A stretch of 64,000 nucleotides of DNA from Prunus persica (Eukaryota; Streptophyta; Magnoliopsida; Rosales; Rosaceae). The stretch spans positions 15,740,871 to 15,804,870 of the forward strand of contig NC_034012.1 of NCBI RefSeq assembly GCF_000346465.2, written 5' to 3'. Positions 1-10,375 of this stretch are shown here, in pieces. The position numbers and the translations under genes were made by a program. Position 1 is the first letter of the stretch. Each line of letters opens with the position of its first letter. The notes under the pieces were generated by a model, which did no database searches, had not been told where the DNA came from, and saw only the letters and a list, made by a program, of their open reading frames with translations.

Positions 1-1392
1 TACTTTTATATTTTACCTTTACTTTTATCTTTTATATTTACTTTTATTATAAAAGGTCTGTGGAAGAGATGAGATGATTTGTTATTACAAAACGTAGGTG
101 AGCCCAATATTGCTTTATTGGAGGAAAATGTTTATGCGTAGCGTCGGTCCTAAGTTTTCAGTGGTCGGGGCCATAAAATAAAATGAGCCCTTTTTTTTTT
201 GTATACAAATTAAAATGAAGGTTTAAAAAAAATTATACAAAGGTATTCAATAAAAAAATTAATATCCAAAGGTCCAGAGGGGAAGAGAAACTTTCGTGTA
301 ACGAGAGATAACACTATTTTGCTACCTATTTCCGTTACATGTAAGGTTTTTTTGGCAAAGGAGAGCCAAAACCCAGCATTAGAACAGAGAAGCCAAATGG
401 CAGAGAAACTAAATCAAAACAGGGACACTATCCCAAAAACATAAACTACTAATGAATATTGACAGATTTCGAAAAGGAACGGAGACCTCTAATCCCTTCA
501 TCACAATTAAAAACCTAAAAATTATATAAAACAATCAACCCATATCAAAAAATTAGGAAATATAAATAAACAGACTTGACAGTTTGGATTTTCAGAGTTT
601 ACAGAGATAAAATTCAGAAAGAAAAAAAAAAACAATGTGTGAGTTTTTGAGTGAGAGGTCGAGGAACAAAGAGAAGTGGGTTCGTGTAATTGGAATTAAT
701 ACTTTAAGGTTAGAATATGAGAGGAGGGATGAGAGGAATTGAGAAATACTAAAAAGGACAAATATTAAATAATAATAATAACAATATAAATTTTGAAAAA
801 GAGCAAGGGCTTAAATGTGCCTAAAAATTTTTGTTGATTAAAGTGAAATCTATAATTGTGCAGTCCGAAATAGAATAACTTTCAACTAATGGTGGCTTCA
901 GGATTTGAAATTCAGTTGGGCAAAACACATTAAAAGGCTTATTAACGACTTGATAAATAAAATTATTGACAACCCAACCCATTAACAAAACAAAAAAGCC
1001 TATAAAAAATTGATAAATAATACATTGACAACCAACCCTTTAACACAAGAACTAAATAACCCAACCCATTAACACAACAAACTCATAACCCGACCCATTA
1101 ATAGGCATCAGACTTAATGATAGAGACAAAAGAGTAACAAGGAGAAGAGAATATATTGCTGACTAGCTGGCAGCTAAAGATAGGAACATTTTTTTTTTGG
1201 CTAACATATGTACCTTTTTTTAAATAAAAATTCTTGGTCAGGCGGCCACTTGGCCAAAAAGGTCTAGATCCGCCCCTTACCCTATCTTAATATTCTCTTG
1301 TCAGATTGTTTGCCATAATAATTGCTTGGTAACATAAAACATTGTATGGTGAATACAGATGGTAAATGGTAAGAGATTGAAGTGTTTAAGTG
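1..1392. other. AT-rich intergenic stretch, no gene seen
   Basis: I find no open reading frame or RNA gene that I can support here. The stretch is AT-rich. Around 944-1110 a short phrase (ACCCAACCCATTAACA-like) recurs imperfectly about four times. Near 1260-1275 it ends in a 'ctagatccgcc' phrase that resembles 'ttagatccgccac' at about 20450, so part of it may be the edge of an old transposon. It lies downstream of the serine acetyltransferase gene, so its right end should hold that gene's 3' untranslated region. Confidence 0.5.
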
Positions 1393-2463
1393 CTAAATAA
1401 CATGGTTAAGTGCTTGGACTGTGTCAAGCCTAAACAGGTCATTCCTCCCAACCAATCTTGCTGGGTTCCCAACTGCAGTAGTTCTTGGAAGTACATCTTT
1501 TAACACAACAGCACCAGCCCCAATCTTAGCACCTTCACCAATCCTTACATTCCCTAACACATTGGTCCCTGCCCCTATTAGTACCCCATCTCCAATCTTT
1601 GGGTGCCTATCCCCACACTCCTTGCCTGTTCCTCCCAAAGTCACATTATGCAGAATTGACACATTGTTTCCCATCACCACCGTCTCTCCTATCACTACCC
1701 CGGTGCCATGATCGAGCAATATGCCACATCCGATCTTGGCCCCGGGATGGATATCCACTGCAAGCACCTCAGACACCCTATTCTGAATCAATAGTGCCAA
1801 GGCCTCTCTGCCTCGCAACCATAGATTATGTGCCACCCTATGAGCTTCACATGCAAGGAAACCTTTGTAGTTCAAGAAACAGTGCACATAACTTGTGCAT
1901 GCTGGGTCTCTCTCTTTCACTCCCTTCAAATCTTCTTTTATGGCTTCCAAAATTTCCTGATCTTCATAAAGAACACCAGAAAATATATCGTAAAGGGTAT
2001 GCACAGGCAGGGTAGAGTTGCTCAGTTTATTTGCAAGATGATTCGCCAGAGCGCTTTCTAAAGAATTATGAGCCAAAATTGAAGCAAAATAATAGCTAGA
2101 CAAGATAGGCTCCCGTTCAACATCCATATAAGACTCCTCTCTCATTTTCATCCATATGTAATCTTTCTTCGCTTCTTCTCCTTTGGTATCTTCAATGAAA
2201 GTTCTCCGAGGCTGAGGGAGTTGTTCGGGGTTCGGGTTAGTAGCTGTTTGTGAAACAAAATCTGTCAAACATGGTCTGTAAAACTTCAATAACTTGGAAA
2301 CGGGATTGTCGAATCGGGGTTGATCTGAGACTGAGAGATGATGGCTTGGAGTGGGTTGGGATGTTCTCGAGTTGTCCACACAGGTGGCCAATGTTTTGTA
2401 TGTTTTGTTGGGATACTTTGTGTTGACAGTTGCAAATGAAGATGAACCAACCAAAGTAGACAT
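1393..2463 (-). CDS. Serine O-acetyltransferase (SERAT family), intronless
   Basis: It transfers acetyl from acetyl-CoA to L-serine, giving O-acetylserine, the first committed step of cysteine synthesis. The 356-residue product has an N-terminal extension of about 100 residues rich in S, T and P (possible transit peptide, inferred). The SATase alpha-helical domain follows (about 103-205, starting DYIWMKMREE), then a left-handed beta-helix of hexapeptide repeats (about 235-335). Expected catalytic residues are visible: D237 and H239 in VDIHPGA, H252 in LDHGTG, H287 in DRHPKI. The start is the first in-frame ATG after an in-frame TAG. The C-terminus is unusual: after GNPARLVG only about 18 residues remain, ending NHVI, without the SLTMDHTS-type tail of many plant paralogues. 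The terminal Ile needed to dock on O-acetylserine sulfhydrylase is kept. Absence of introns fits SERAT1/2 rather than SERAT3 types; I do not assign a subclass. Confidence 0.95.
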   Translation of the reverse strand: MSTLVGSSSFATVNTKYPNKTYKTLATCVDNSRTSQPTPSHHLSVSDQPRFDNPVSKLLKFYRPCLTDFVSQTATNPNPEQLPQPRRTFIEDTKGEEAKKDYIWMKMREESYMDVEREPILSSYYFASILAHNSLESALANHLANKLSNSTLPVHTLYDIFSGVLYEDQEILEAIKEDLKGVKERDPACTSYVHCFLNYKGFLACEAHRVAHNLWLRGREALALLIQNRVSEVLAVDIHPGAKIGCGILLDHGTGVVIGETVVMGNNVSILHNVTLGGTGKECGDRHPKIGDGVLIGAGTNVLGNVRIGEGAKIGAGAVVLKDVLPRTTAVGNPARLVGRNDLFRLDTVQALNHVI

Positions 2464-2507
2464 TGGTTGGGGTATGTTGTATGTCTACTTTGGTTGGGGT
2501 ATGTTGT
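2447..2507. repeat. Inverted plus direct repeat at the serine acetyltransferase start codon
   Basis: A 17-nt arm (2447-2463) covering the first codons of the gene has a perfect inverted copy at 2481-2497 with a 17-nt spacer. The spacer TGGTTGGGGTATGTTGT (2464-2480) is itself repeated directly at 2491-2507. In the mRNA the upstream copy lies in the 5' leader, so leader and start codon could pair as a hairpin. An effect on translation is inference only. Confidence 0.8.
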
Positions 2508-2639
2508 AAAATGAGATGTCCAGTGAAAATATATAAGGAGTGGAAGTGGGAGTTGAAAATATTTGACAGGGAAATGGTTTCCTTGGAATTGGCTGTGAAA
2601 TGCACTCTGAGAGTCCACATACAAATGAATCTCATATCT

Positions 2640-4044
2640 CAAGTTGTGAAAATGCCATGAGTCTTCTTCTTCACTCCAAATGGCATATTAGTATATTACC
2701 TCTCACCACTGACGAACAAGGGAGCAGCGTTCCAATCACATTAAGAAAAGTAGGATAAGAATTTGGCAGATAAGATCGCATTAGGAGGATCAAACTTGTA
2801 AAAAACTTGCCTGAATCAACGGCACAATTTGATTGGAATGGATACCAAACTTTGTTCTCCCTTCATGTGCTTTCGGAGGGTTGAGATTCTCGAATTAAAA
2901 AGCTTTATTATCCACAAACCAAAATTTTTTTACTTTTGCTCTTTTCCTTTTAGTTTTCTTCTCCAATTGACACATTACCAACAGAATTTCTCAACAGACC
3001 TAAGCAAATATACAATACGAAAAAAATGACTGAATCAATCTGGTAATGACATTTCATGTTTAAGAAGTTTATAAAGTTCTAGCATGATTACATCAAAGAG
3101 AAAAGTAAAGAAACTACAAGCATATAACAAGCTGCCACTGGAGGAACACCATATCTCTATTCTCCAACTCCAATCCAAGGCGGGCTCAAAACTTACAGCA
3201 TATGCAAAACAGAAGAATTTCAGGAAAGGGTCAAATGTATTCACGGAACTTAATCTTACTGTCATTAACCCTCCACAAAATGAACGTGAACCACTGTATT
3301 CTCTTTCAAATATTTGTTCTTCGAAGAAATCCAGCACCTAACATGGCAAAGTACAATTAGCAGCCAAAAAAAAAAATACAATCAACCGCATGAAGATAAG
3401 AATGGCACATATTTGACCCCCATATGATAAAAACAAACAATTGGTTAAGTTAGCCACAAGGATAGCAGGATGAGAAGCATTAAGGATACGAATCACAATG
3501 AATGTTGTCTTGAAGATTGTAAAAACAACAAACTTGAAATGAAAATAGTCAACAAGGATAAATGATGCAGAAATGAATAGCAAATGAAGCAGGAACTATT
3601 AATTGTAGCAATGCAAGAATTAATTTGAAAGGATCATTGAGCTTGGACCATAGTGCATTAATGGAGCAACACCATGAAGAGTGATTCTGACAGAATGTCA
3701 TGTAAAACAGAGCTACAGCATTAAAGATACTTGTTCAAGCTTGACCTAAAACAGGTTATGCGAAAACAATTAAAACCCTCTACCAATGGTTGAAAAAAGT
3801 CAACGAGTATTGAGTAGACCAATTCCAGTATAATGCATGAGCAGAAAACAATACAGAATTGATAAAGGTGCAGATTCTTTTGGGATGGACATCAATTTAA
3901 TTTTCTTATATGAACCTACATTCCAAAATCAAGCACTTCATTTCTGTGAAAATTGTTTATTCAAACATGAAATGATAATAGTAATAAAAGAAAGCAAAAC
4001 TTCAGAAGCTGAGTAAAATTTACCTAAGTTGCTGCCCCGGTTTT
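2640..4044 (-). other. Probable 3' region of the plastid S10 gene plus intergenic DNA
   Basis: I see no independent gene. On the minus strand, shortly after the S10 stop codon, CAACTTAG|GTAAAT (about 4023) has the shape of a splice donor, and TTTGCCATGTTAG|GTGCTGG (about 3340) that of an acceptor. A 3' UTR intron with a last non-coding exon near 3050-3340 is therefore possible. Short open frames here have no recognisable domain. The part next to 2640 should contain the promoter of the serine acetyltransferase gene. Confidence 0.35.
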
Positions 4045-6078
4045 TCACAGCTTGACCTCCACATCAACTCCAGCAGGAAGGTCCAGTTGCATCAAGGAAT
4101 CTATTGTTTGTGCAGTTGGGTAAAGAATATCAATGAGGCGCTGGTGGGTACGAATCTCAAAATGGAACCTCGCATCCTTGTGGACATGGGGTGATTTGAG
4201 AACACAGTAGATTCGCTTCTTGGTTGGTAAGGGTACCGGGCCCATTGTTTTTGCGTTAGTGTTCCTCGCAGCATCCATTATCTGCTTGCAAGAATCCTCT
4301 ATCAGAGGCACAAAGTAAGACCTAAGCTTAATCCTGATTTTCTGTTTGGGTGAGGCCTGAAAACAGAAACACCTTTTGATAATCAGAATACATGTGACGC
4401 TGTTAGAAAAATAGGGGGAACAATTAACTTATAAAAAGCATGCTCAAATAAGACCTTGCTTCTTTAATTTTGACAATCTACAGTACGATTAGACAAACCA
4501 AGAATTACTCTCAACAGTCATCTAGCTGGTCCTCAACCACTTAGTTACTTTCTGCCATTCCAAACTGTCCCAGATACATGAGTAATAAATCATTATAGCC
4601 AAATACCCCCACGCTTACATGGAATCCATGTTCATCAAATCAGTAAGGAATCGACTATGAAGATCTGCTTGCCACAAGCCAAAACACTTACCATGCTGGA
4701 TGAAAATGTCCCTCAACAATCTTTCTGTATTTTAGTAAGATTGAACAGTAGAACCTACATACCCAATACACTACCCAAGTACTAATTACTTACAGAGGTC
4801 CATTCCCAGGTCAGGAGTATGACCAAAAGTTATAAGAAATAGGGCACTCTACTCTATGCAATGGCAAAGTTGACAAAGAACTTCGGAGAAGATCAAAGCA
4901 CCAACTACTCAAAACTTCAATCCGGGACTAAGGCACAACTTAGGTCATACCAAACAACAAGAAAGCCATAGATGACTCGAACAAAATATCAATGTAAAAG
5001 CAAACGATTGGGTGTTTCCCATCCATGTTAGACATATATTACCAGCTAACGATAAATCTTTACCTCCTCACCAAGTTCTCAGCAGTAAGAACTGTATTTA
5101 CTTGGAACATTTGCTCTCCATCATTCTATTATGGAAGCACACTTGGGTCAATATCCCCCAAATTACTTACTAAAAGATTAAACACTAAGCTTCTTACTTG
5201 GCAACAATATACAAATTCGGATAGACTACTGACATATCTCCGTTCTGCATCACATATCCAATAGGAGCAGATTTGAACATGGTTTCATATATTACACCAA
5301 AACTCCACGATGGAAAGAAATATATTCCTGCTCTATACAAATCCTTAACAGATGGTACTTCAATTACATTTCCAAAATTAATCTACAGATAAATTTAGAA
5401 TGTGGACTAAGGAAGAAGATACAACAGTTCAAATTATAAAAATATAAAAACTTCACAATTTAGATTTTCCTTTTCCCTTTGATCAAATACTCGCGAGTAA
5501 TATGTTACCTTATCTGCATCTCCACCAACATTGAGTGATGAAGTACTAGGAGTCTCAGAACTTCCAACCTAAAACATAAATAATAAACACTTAAGAAAGG
5601 TAAAGAAACGAGCATAAATATAATGGTATGGTACTTGAGCTTCATTTGATAGCTTAGAAGATGCGCCATACAATATAAAGAAGAGTATGAAAATCAAAAC
5701 CCACTACTTTTTACATCCTAAAATGAGAAAGAAAAAGAATTGAAAATAATTCTTCTCTTTCCACATTTTCTCAGCAGACAAACATAGCATTACCAAATTG
5801 CAGAATTAAAGAGAAGGAAAATAATAAAAAAATGGGAAAGGAAAATAAACCTCAAGGGTTTCTGGAGGTGGGACTAGGCTCTCTTGGGACTCTAAGACTT
5901 CAGGAGCAGCATAAACCCTAGTTGATGACTGTGAGGGTCTTAAAGCTCTAAGCTTTAAGGCATTGTTAGCAGAGGGAAGAGCGAAGGAAGAGACATTGAG
6001 TTTAGACGAAGGAAATGGAGAAGAATTGGTGAGTGGAAGCGAAGGGATTAGGATTGCAGACATTGAAGAAACTGCCAT
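4045..6078 (-). CDS. RPS10: Plastid 30S ribosomal protein uS10c, nuclear-encoded, 3 exons
   Basis: This is a component of the small subunit of the plastid ribosome. Exons read on the minus strand are 5851-6078 (start to donor CTTGAG|GTTTAT), 5509-5568 (60 nt) and 4045-4356. They join without phase shift into 199 residues. Exon 1 supplies a serine-rich transit peptide (MAVSSMSAILIP...). Exon 2 encodes an acidic linker (VGSSETPSTSSLNVGGDADK). Exon 3 holds the whole S10 fold: KIRIKLRSY, then GPVPLPTKKRIYCVLKSPHV, HFEIRTHQRLIDI and a C-terminal VDVEVKL. I chose the ATG at 6078 because the protein then begins MAVS, typical of a transit peptide; an in-frame ATG lies 20 codons upstream (6138). Intron 2 is about 1.15 kb. 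The mature domain is closer to bacterial and plastid S10 than to mitochondrial S10, which supports the assignment. Confidence 0.93.
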
Positions 6079-6138
6079 TGAAGTGAAGCTCTCTCTCCTT
6101 CTCCCTCCGTGTTTAGAAGAAGGCCTTGTTTTGCTCAC

Positions 6139-6668
6139 TCTGTGCCTGTAGAATTATCCAAACTATTTTTTATTTTCTTTTTATTTGACAAAAATAAAAT
6201 GCCAACCCAATTGTAGGTTGGAAGCCCAGCCCTAATTGTGATATAAGTGGGCTTGTACCCACGGGCCGAAGTTGTAGCCGGAGGCCGAATAGGATAAAGT
6301 CCGGCTTGGCAAGATGATTAGGCCCGCTCAATCTGGCCTGTTCTAAAGTTGCTTAGGTCTTGGACTTAGGATTTGAAAGCCCCGGTCCAGCCCGACTAGG
6401 CCCGCTCATTGTCTTATCTTGCCTTATTTCCATCCCAAATATTTAAGTAAATGTCTTGTCTTTTTACTTTAATTTATTTTTATATTACTCCATTTACTTA
6501 TGTTTACAACATAAATAAGGAAATCCCCCCATTTGGATTCAATTAAAAACAATAGAAAATCAAATTCCCAACAAATCAAAATATGAATCAATGTATAAGA
6601 TAAAGTTTTAATATAAGATAAAGTTTATACCAATATTGATACCTCAATAAATCAATGTATACGTAATA
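6139..6668. other. Upstream region of the S10 gene, transposon-like GC patches
   Basis: There is no gene. The first part should hold the S10 promoter and 5' leader. At 6225-6410 phrases such as GGCCCGCTCA and GGCCGAAG recur in both orientations, resembling subterminal repeats of degraded hAT-type elements. I cannot define ends. Confidence 0.3.
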
Positions 6669-7157
6669 CTAAAAGAGTGCTGCTAAACAAACCATAAAAT
6701 TAACGGAGTACACCCTACTATAAAAGTATATATTGAATTACTTATTTTACTCTAATATAAAATGACCAAAAAGGATATATGGAATTGTGAAACAAATATA
6801 ATTTTAATAAGTACACCCTACTAAACATATTCAACCTTAATCAAGAGATTGCTTGTCCTATTGTGTTTTTAACGAAAGAGGTGGTGATTGCAAGAACTTG
6901 GAATTGCAAAAAAAGTGTCAACAGTTTTAGTAGAAGCATAAATCCATATGAAAAGTCAAAGATTTATAAACACTATTAAAAAAATCAAGCTGAAAATCAA
7001 CTATAAAAATAATGCTACAAGTATTAGGGTGTACCAGGGATATTTTTGGTAGTTTTATAGGATGTACTTAGTTAATTTTACATTTTAATTAAAATATTAG
7101 GGTGTACTTAGATCATAAGGTATCTCAGTTAATTTTAAGGTTCGTTTAGTAATATTC
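6669..7157. mobile_element. MITE-like element with imperfect terminal inverted repeats
   Basis: The left end (GCTAAACAAACCATAAAATT then AACGGAG and AGTACACCCTACTA) matches the reverse complement of the right end (ACTAAACGAACCTTAAAATT, AACTGAG, then AGTACACCCTAAT). The terminal repeat is roughly 40-80 nt with gaps and the element is about 490 bp. The interior is AT-rich with no coding potential. The target-site duplication is not clear. Confidence 0.6.
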
Positions 7158-7185
7158 TACTAAAATCTCATAAAATACAATTTAT

Positions 7186-7322
7186 GGTAGGGGTGGTTGC
7201 GGTTCGGTAACCGCAAATTTTTACTCAAACCGCAAACCGACCGACTATTTGCGGTTTGGTAATTTTTGAAACCGCAAACCGACCGCGTTTTGCGGTGCGG
7301 TAAACCGCAAAAATTTGTCTTT
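7186..7322. mobile_element. Fragment of a hAT-like terminus with GCGGTTTGG repeats
   Basis: It starts TAGGGGTGGTTGCGGTTCGG, which resembles the terminus of the complete hAT element at 44054 (TAGGGGTGGGCACGG). It contains five or six copies of a TGCGGTTTGGT-type subterminal motif in both orientations. Only one end is evident, so I take it as a truncated or solo end. Confidence 0.5.
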
Positions 7323-8052
7323 GTTTTGTTATGATTTTCCTCCAACCATCATAGGCGGCTGCTTCTTGGCTTGATTTTTTCAAGCTTTATCTTTATCTTT
7401 TTTCATTTTATTTTTTTAAATTCTCAGTTTGCAAACTTAGTTGGGATGCCTATGCCAGTTCTTCGATCCTGCGTGATTGTTAGTGGAGGCGCATCGGATT
7501 GTCTTAATTTTGATGTTAGACTGCTACGTTATTGTAATGGCCATTTGCGGCTAGTGGCTTTTTTAGCTGAATTATGAATGCAATCCTAGAATTTCTCAAC
7601 CAAAAAAAAAAAAAATCTAATTGTAGAGCACTACTAGAAAACCTCATTATAGGCTACTGATACACATGTGGCTTATATTCTTGTTCATTATAGACAACTA
7701 GTGGCCAAAGGGTGTTGGCCAAGAATTGGACATAAAAATCACGTGATTGTGTAGGTGTTGTCATTAACTTTCTACCACAGTAAAAGGTGTTCGTGGCCTA
7801 TAAGTAGGTTAGTTTGGAGATCTCATGGCTATATTGCTTGAAAATGGATTTGAAATTTCAAATTGTATTACAGGACGGTGGTATACATAGCTATATTTAT
7901 CAATTTAGTGGTGAAAGTCATTGAAGTTGTACACATATAATTATGGTCATCAGCCCATGTGCATCCTTGACCAAATTACCAACAAAGTCATCAGCTCTAA
8001 CAAGTAACAAACAACAGCACTCCAAATTGACTCTAAATTAGCAAATTTACTC

Positions 8053-8099
<47 letters not shown>

Positions 8100-9037
8100 A
8101 CTCAATCACAATGATGACTTTGGAGTCCATTGCCATTTATCTTACATTGCTACAAGGCCTGCAGTCTCACCAGGGAACTGAACTGAGGCAAGTAAAAATG
8201 ATTCAGCATGGGACTGAGAGCAAAACATGGAAGAACCATCTACTCCTACTTTTTACTTGCTACAGGGACAAAGTCGCAGTAAATGCTAGGTGAAGTACTC
8301 CCAATTTCCATTTATGGCGTAAGCAATCCTTACTTCTCCACTATGGTCACCAAAAGTCTTCCCTAATTTACTTCTATTCACCTACAGTCGTGCATGAGAT
8401 TTGAATTCATGTGCAGAACTACTTGAAGGGTGGAACGGACTCTAGTCAGTCCAAGTTGTTCATTAAAACGTTTCCTTTCTGTACTTACCTGTGTTAATCC
8501 CATCTCAGCGCAAACCTTCCTCCAGCCCAACAGGCCAACCCAAATTTCCAGCCTAGTCCCCTTTCAGAGAAACTGTAATGAGGGTTGCCTAGCTATTTGT
8601 TAGACGTTCTAGTTGAGGTCCTTATTATAAAAGCTCATATTTTTGGTTCCACTATTGGACAAAGTGAAAATTAAGTGTCATTAAATCAAATGATTAGTAG
8701 ATAATTATTCTAGTGTATTCAATATAGTCATGACATACTGATGTGGTGTATCAAACCCACTCAAATTATATCACACAAAGTGAATCTCCCTTCTAAATAA
8801 TAATATTTTTATAAAAAGAGTACATGTGTAATAATTTGTAGATGCATCTTCATGGAACATGGTGTATCGTATCAACACCCTAATTCATCCATAAAATAAT
8901 CACAATTGATATGCAACTTTCGTTCATATTTATCTTACTAGGCTAGCAAGAAACAAAAGAAGGTTAGTGTGTAACCAAATATGAACATTAAGGAAAACTG
9001 CATCATCAATTGGAATTTAAAATGTCTAGATTTAGCA
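7323..9037. other. Intergenic stretch with one microsatellite
   Basis: I can support no gene. A (GA)n microsatellite occupies 8055-8097. The small open frames around 7371 and 8111 have no recognisable domain and look accidental. Confidence 0.5.
8055..8097. repeat. (GA)n microsatellite, about 21 units
   Basis: This is an uninterrupted GA dinucleotide run seen directly in the sequence. It lies between two transposon-derived stretches with no gene within 2 kb. Confidence 0.95.
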
Positions 9038-9141
9038 AGGGCCTTATAGTTCAAGTGGTTAAGAGCATTTACTCTTACATCTGAGGTCTTAGGTTCGATT
9101 CTCATGTCCCTCAATATCTCTTGTATAACAAAGTTTTTTTT
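9038..9141 (+). mobile_element. tRNA-derived SINE
   Basis: It has a tRNA-like head with an RNA polymerase III A box (TAGTTCAAGTGG, 9047-9058) and a B box (GGTTCGATTCT, 9092-9102) 34 nt apart. A short tail CCCTCAATATCTCTTGTAT follows. A second copy of the same family lies in reverse orientation at about 20740-20842 with the same tail (CCCTCAATATCACTTGTAT). The head lacks a complete cloverleaf and has no proper acceptor-stem pairing or intact anticodon arm, so I call it a SINE and not a tRNA gene. Confidence 0.75.
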
Positions 9142-9144
9142 TTA

Positions 9145-9273
9145 GGACCTTTCCTATTGAGAAGGGTGATATTTTACTAAACTCACACACACTACACGGA
9201 TGCTAAGACTCAAACCCAGGACCTTGCCTGAAGGAGTAAATACTTCATACCACTATACTAGTGGGTCCTTTGC
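9145..9273 (-). mobile_element. tRNA-derived SINE of a second family, opposite orientation
   Basis: On the minus strand an A box (TAGTATAGTGGT, 9249-9260) is followed by a B box (GGTTTGAGTCT, 9206-9216) and a tail running to about 9145. The head begins GGACCCACTAGTATAGTGG. It is tail-to-tail with the SINE at 9038-9141, separated by a T-rich tract. A degraded third copy of the first family's tail is suggested at about 9340-9420 (minus). Confidence 0.65.
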
Positions 9274-10027
9274 AGAATTTTAAAAGTTAGAATAATGACG
9301 ATCCTCAAATTATTCTCATTTGGATGTCTCTATCATTACTTTTTTTTTTCTTTTAGTACAAGCGATTAAGGGAGGGGAATTTACTACTATAGCTAGGTAA
9401 AACTTGAAACCTAGAACCTAGCCTTGAAAGGGCTTCGCTTTCAGATTTCGGCATTGATTATGAAATATGAAGTAATTAACAAGACTGTAACTCCTTTTCA
9501 ATAGAGACCCATTTTTCTTTTTTTGGTAAAGAAAGAGACCCATCTTTTTCAATAAAATAAGAAAGCAAAAAAAGAAATTATCTAGTTTTCCCTCAAGTGG
9601 AGACTCAATAATTTGACGTGGGTGCATAACGGGTGTGAACTGCCCTGTGCGTGTGACCATTTTCTGTAAATCCTTAACCATTTGCTCAAATGTTCATGCA
9701 AAGAGGCTGCAGCTACCTCTATGTATTTATAACCAAAATCCCATTTGAAAACTCCAAATGGGTTTTTTCTTCTTCATTTTGTCAGTTACAAATTTTCAGT
9801 ATCAGCTGAGAAAAACCATAACCGCTCTTTGGCTTTTCCACATCGTTTTAACTTCTAAGCTAATTATAAACCTACATTCCATGCTTCTCTCCTACTTGAT
9901 CAATGAAAAATATTAACTCCCCCATTTAAGCATATAAGTTTTTTTTTGTCCTGCTTTTAGCACAAGTTTGATGACTGACCCAAATCTCATTAAATTCCTT
10001 CAAGCTTAATTTCTCATATGTCCCATA

Positions 10028-10092
<65 letters not shown>

Positions 10093-10375
10093 GTGCAATG
10101 TGTGATCCTTAAATTCCATACTTGTACCTCATCTTTCTTTTCTATGTACTATGATTCTTCTTGTGCTACTCTCAACGTTTGAGAAGTCTCACAAGGAACA
10201 CAAGAGGCAACACCCCACGCTCCCTCATTTATTATCTTCACCTCTTTCACTCCTCTTAACCTCCAAAACACTGAGAGTGCACAACAACATCTTAGGACTT
10301 TCTGGTTTTTCATGTACTTCTTAGTTTGAAAGGACTTTGAGACACATAGTTAGTGACACCCAGAAAGAGAGAGTC
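9274..10375. other. Upstream region of the pectinesterase gene
   Basis: There is no gene; it should contain the promoter and 5' leader of the pectinesterase gene. It carries a compound (CT)n then (AT)n microsatellite at about 10034-10092, roughly 280 nt before the start codon. Pyrimidine-rich tracts close to plant transcription start sites are common, but I cannot place the start site. Confidence 0.5.
10034..10092. repeat. Compound (CT)n-(AT)n microsatellite
   Basis: About 20 CT units run directly into about 9 AT units, visible in the sequence, in the upstream region of the pectinesterase gene. Confidence 0.95.

Noticed and set aside
2829..3583. Several open frames of 66-100 codons on both strands between the serine acetyltransferase and S10 genes
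   Set aside because: They overlap one another, have no domain and no codon signal. They are better explained as 3' UTR or intergenic sequence.
9041..9112. Possible tRNA gene (A and B boxes at correct spacing)
   Set aside because: The arms do not form a complete cloverleaf, the acceptor stem does not pair, and a second diverged copy with the same 3' tail exists at 20.7 kb. A SINE explains it better.
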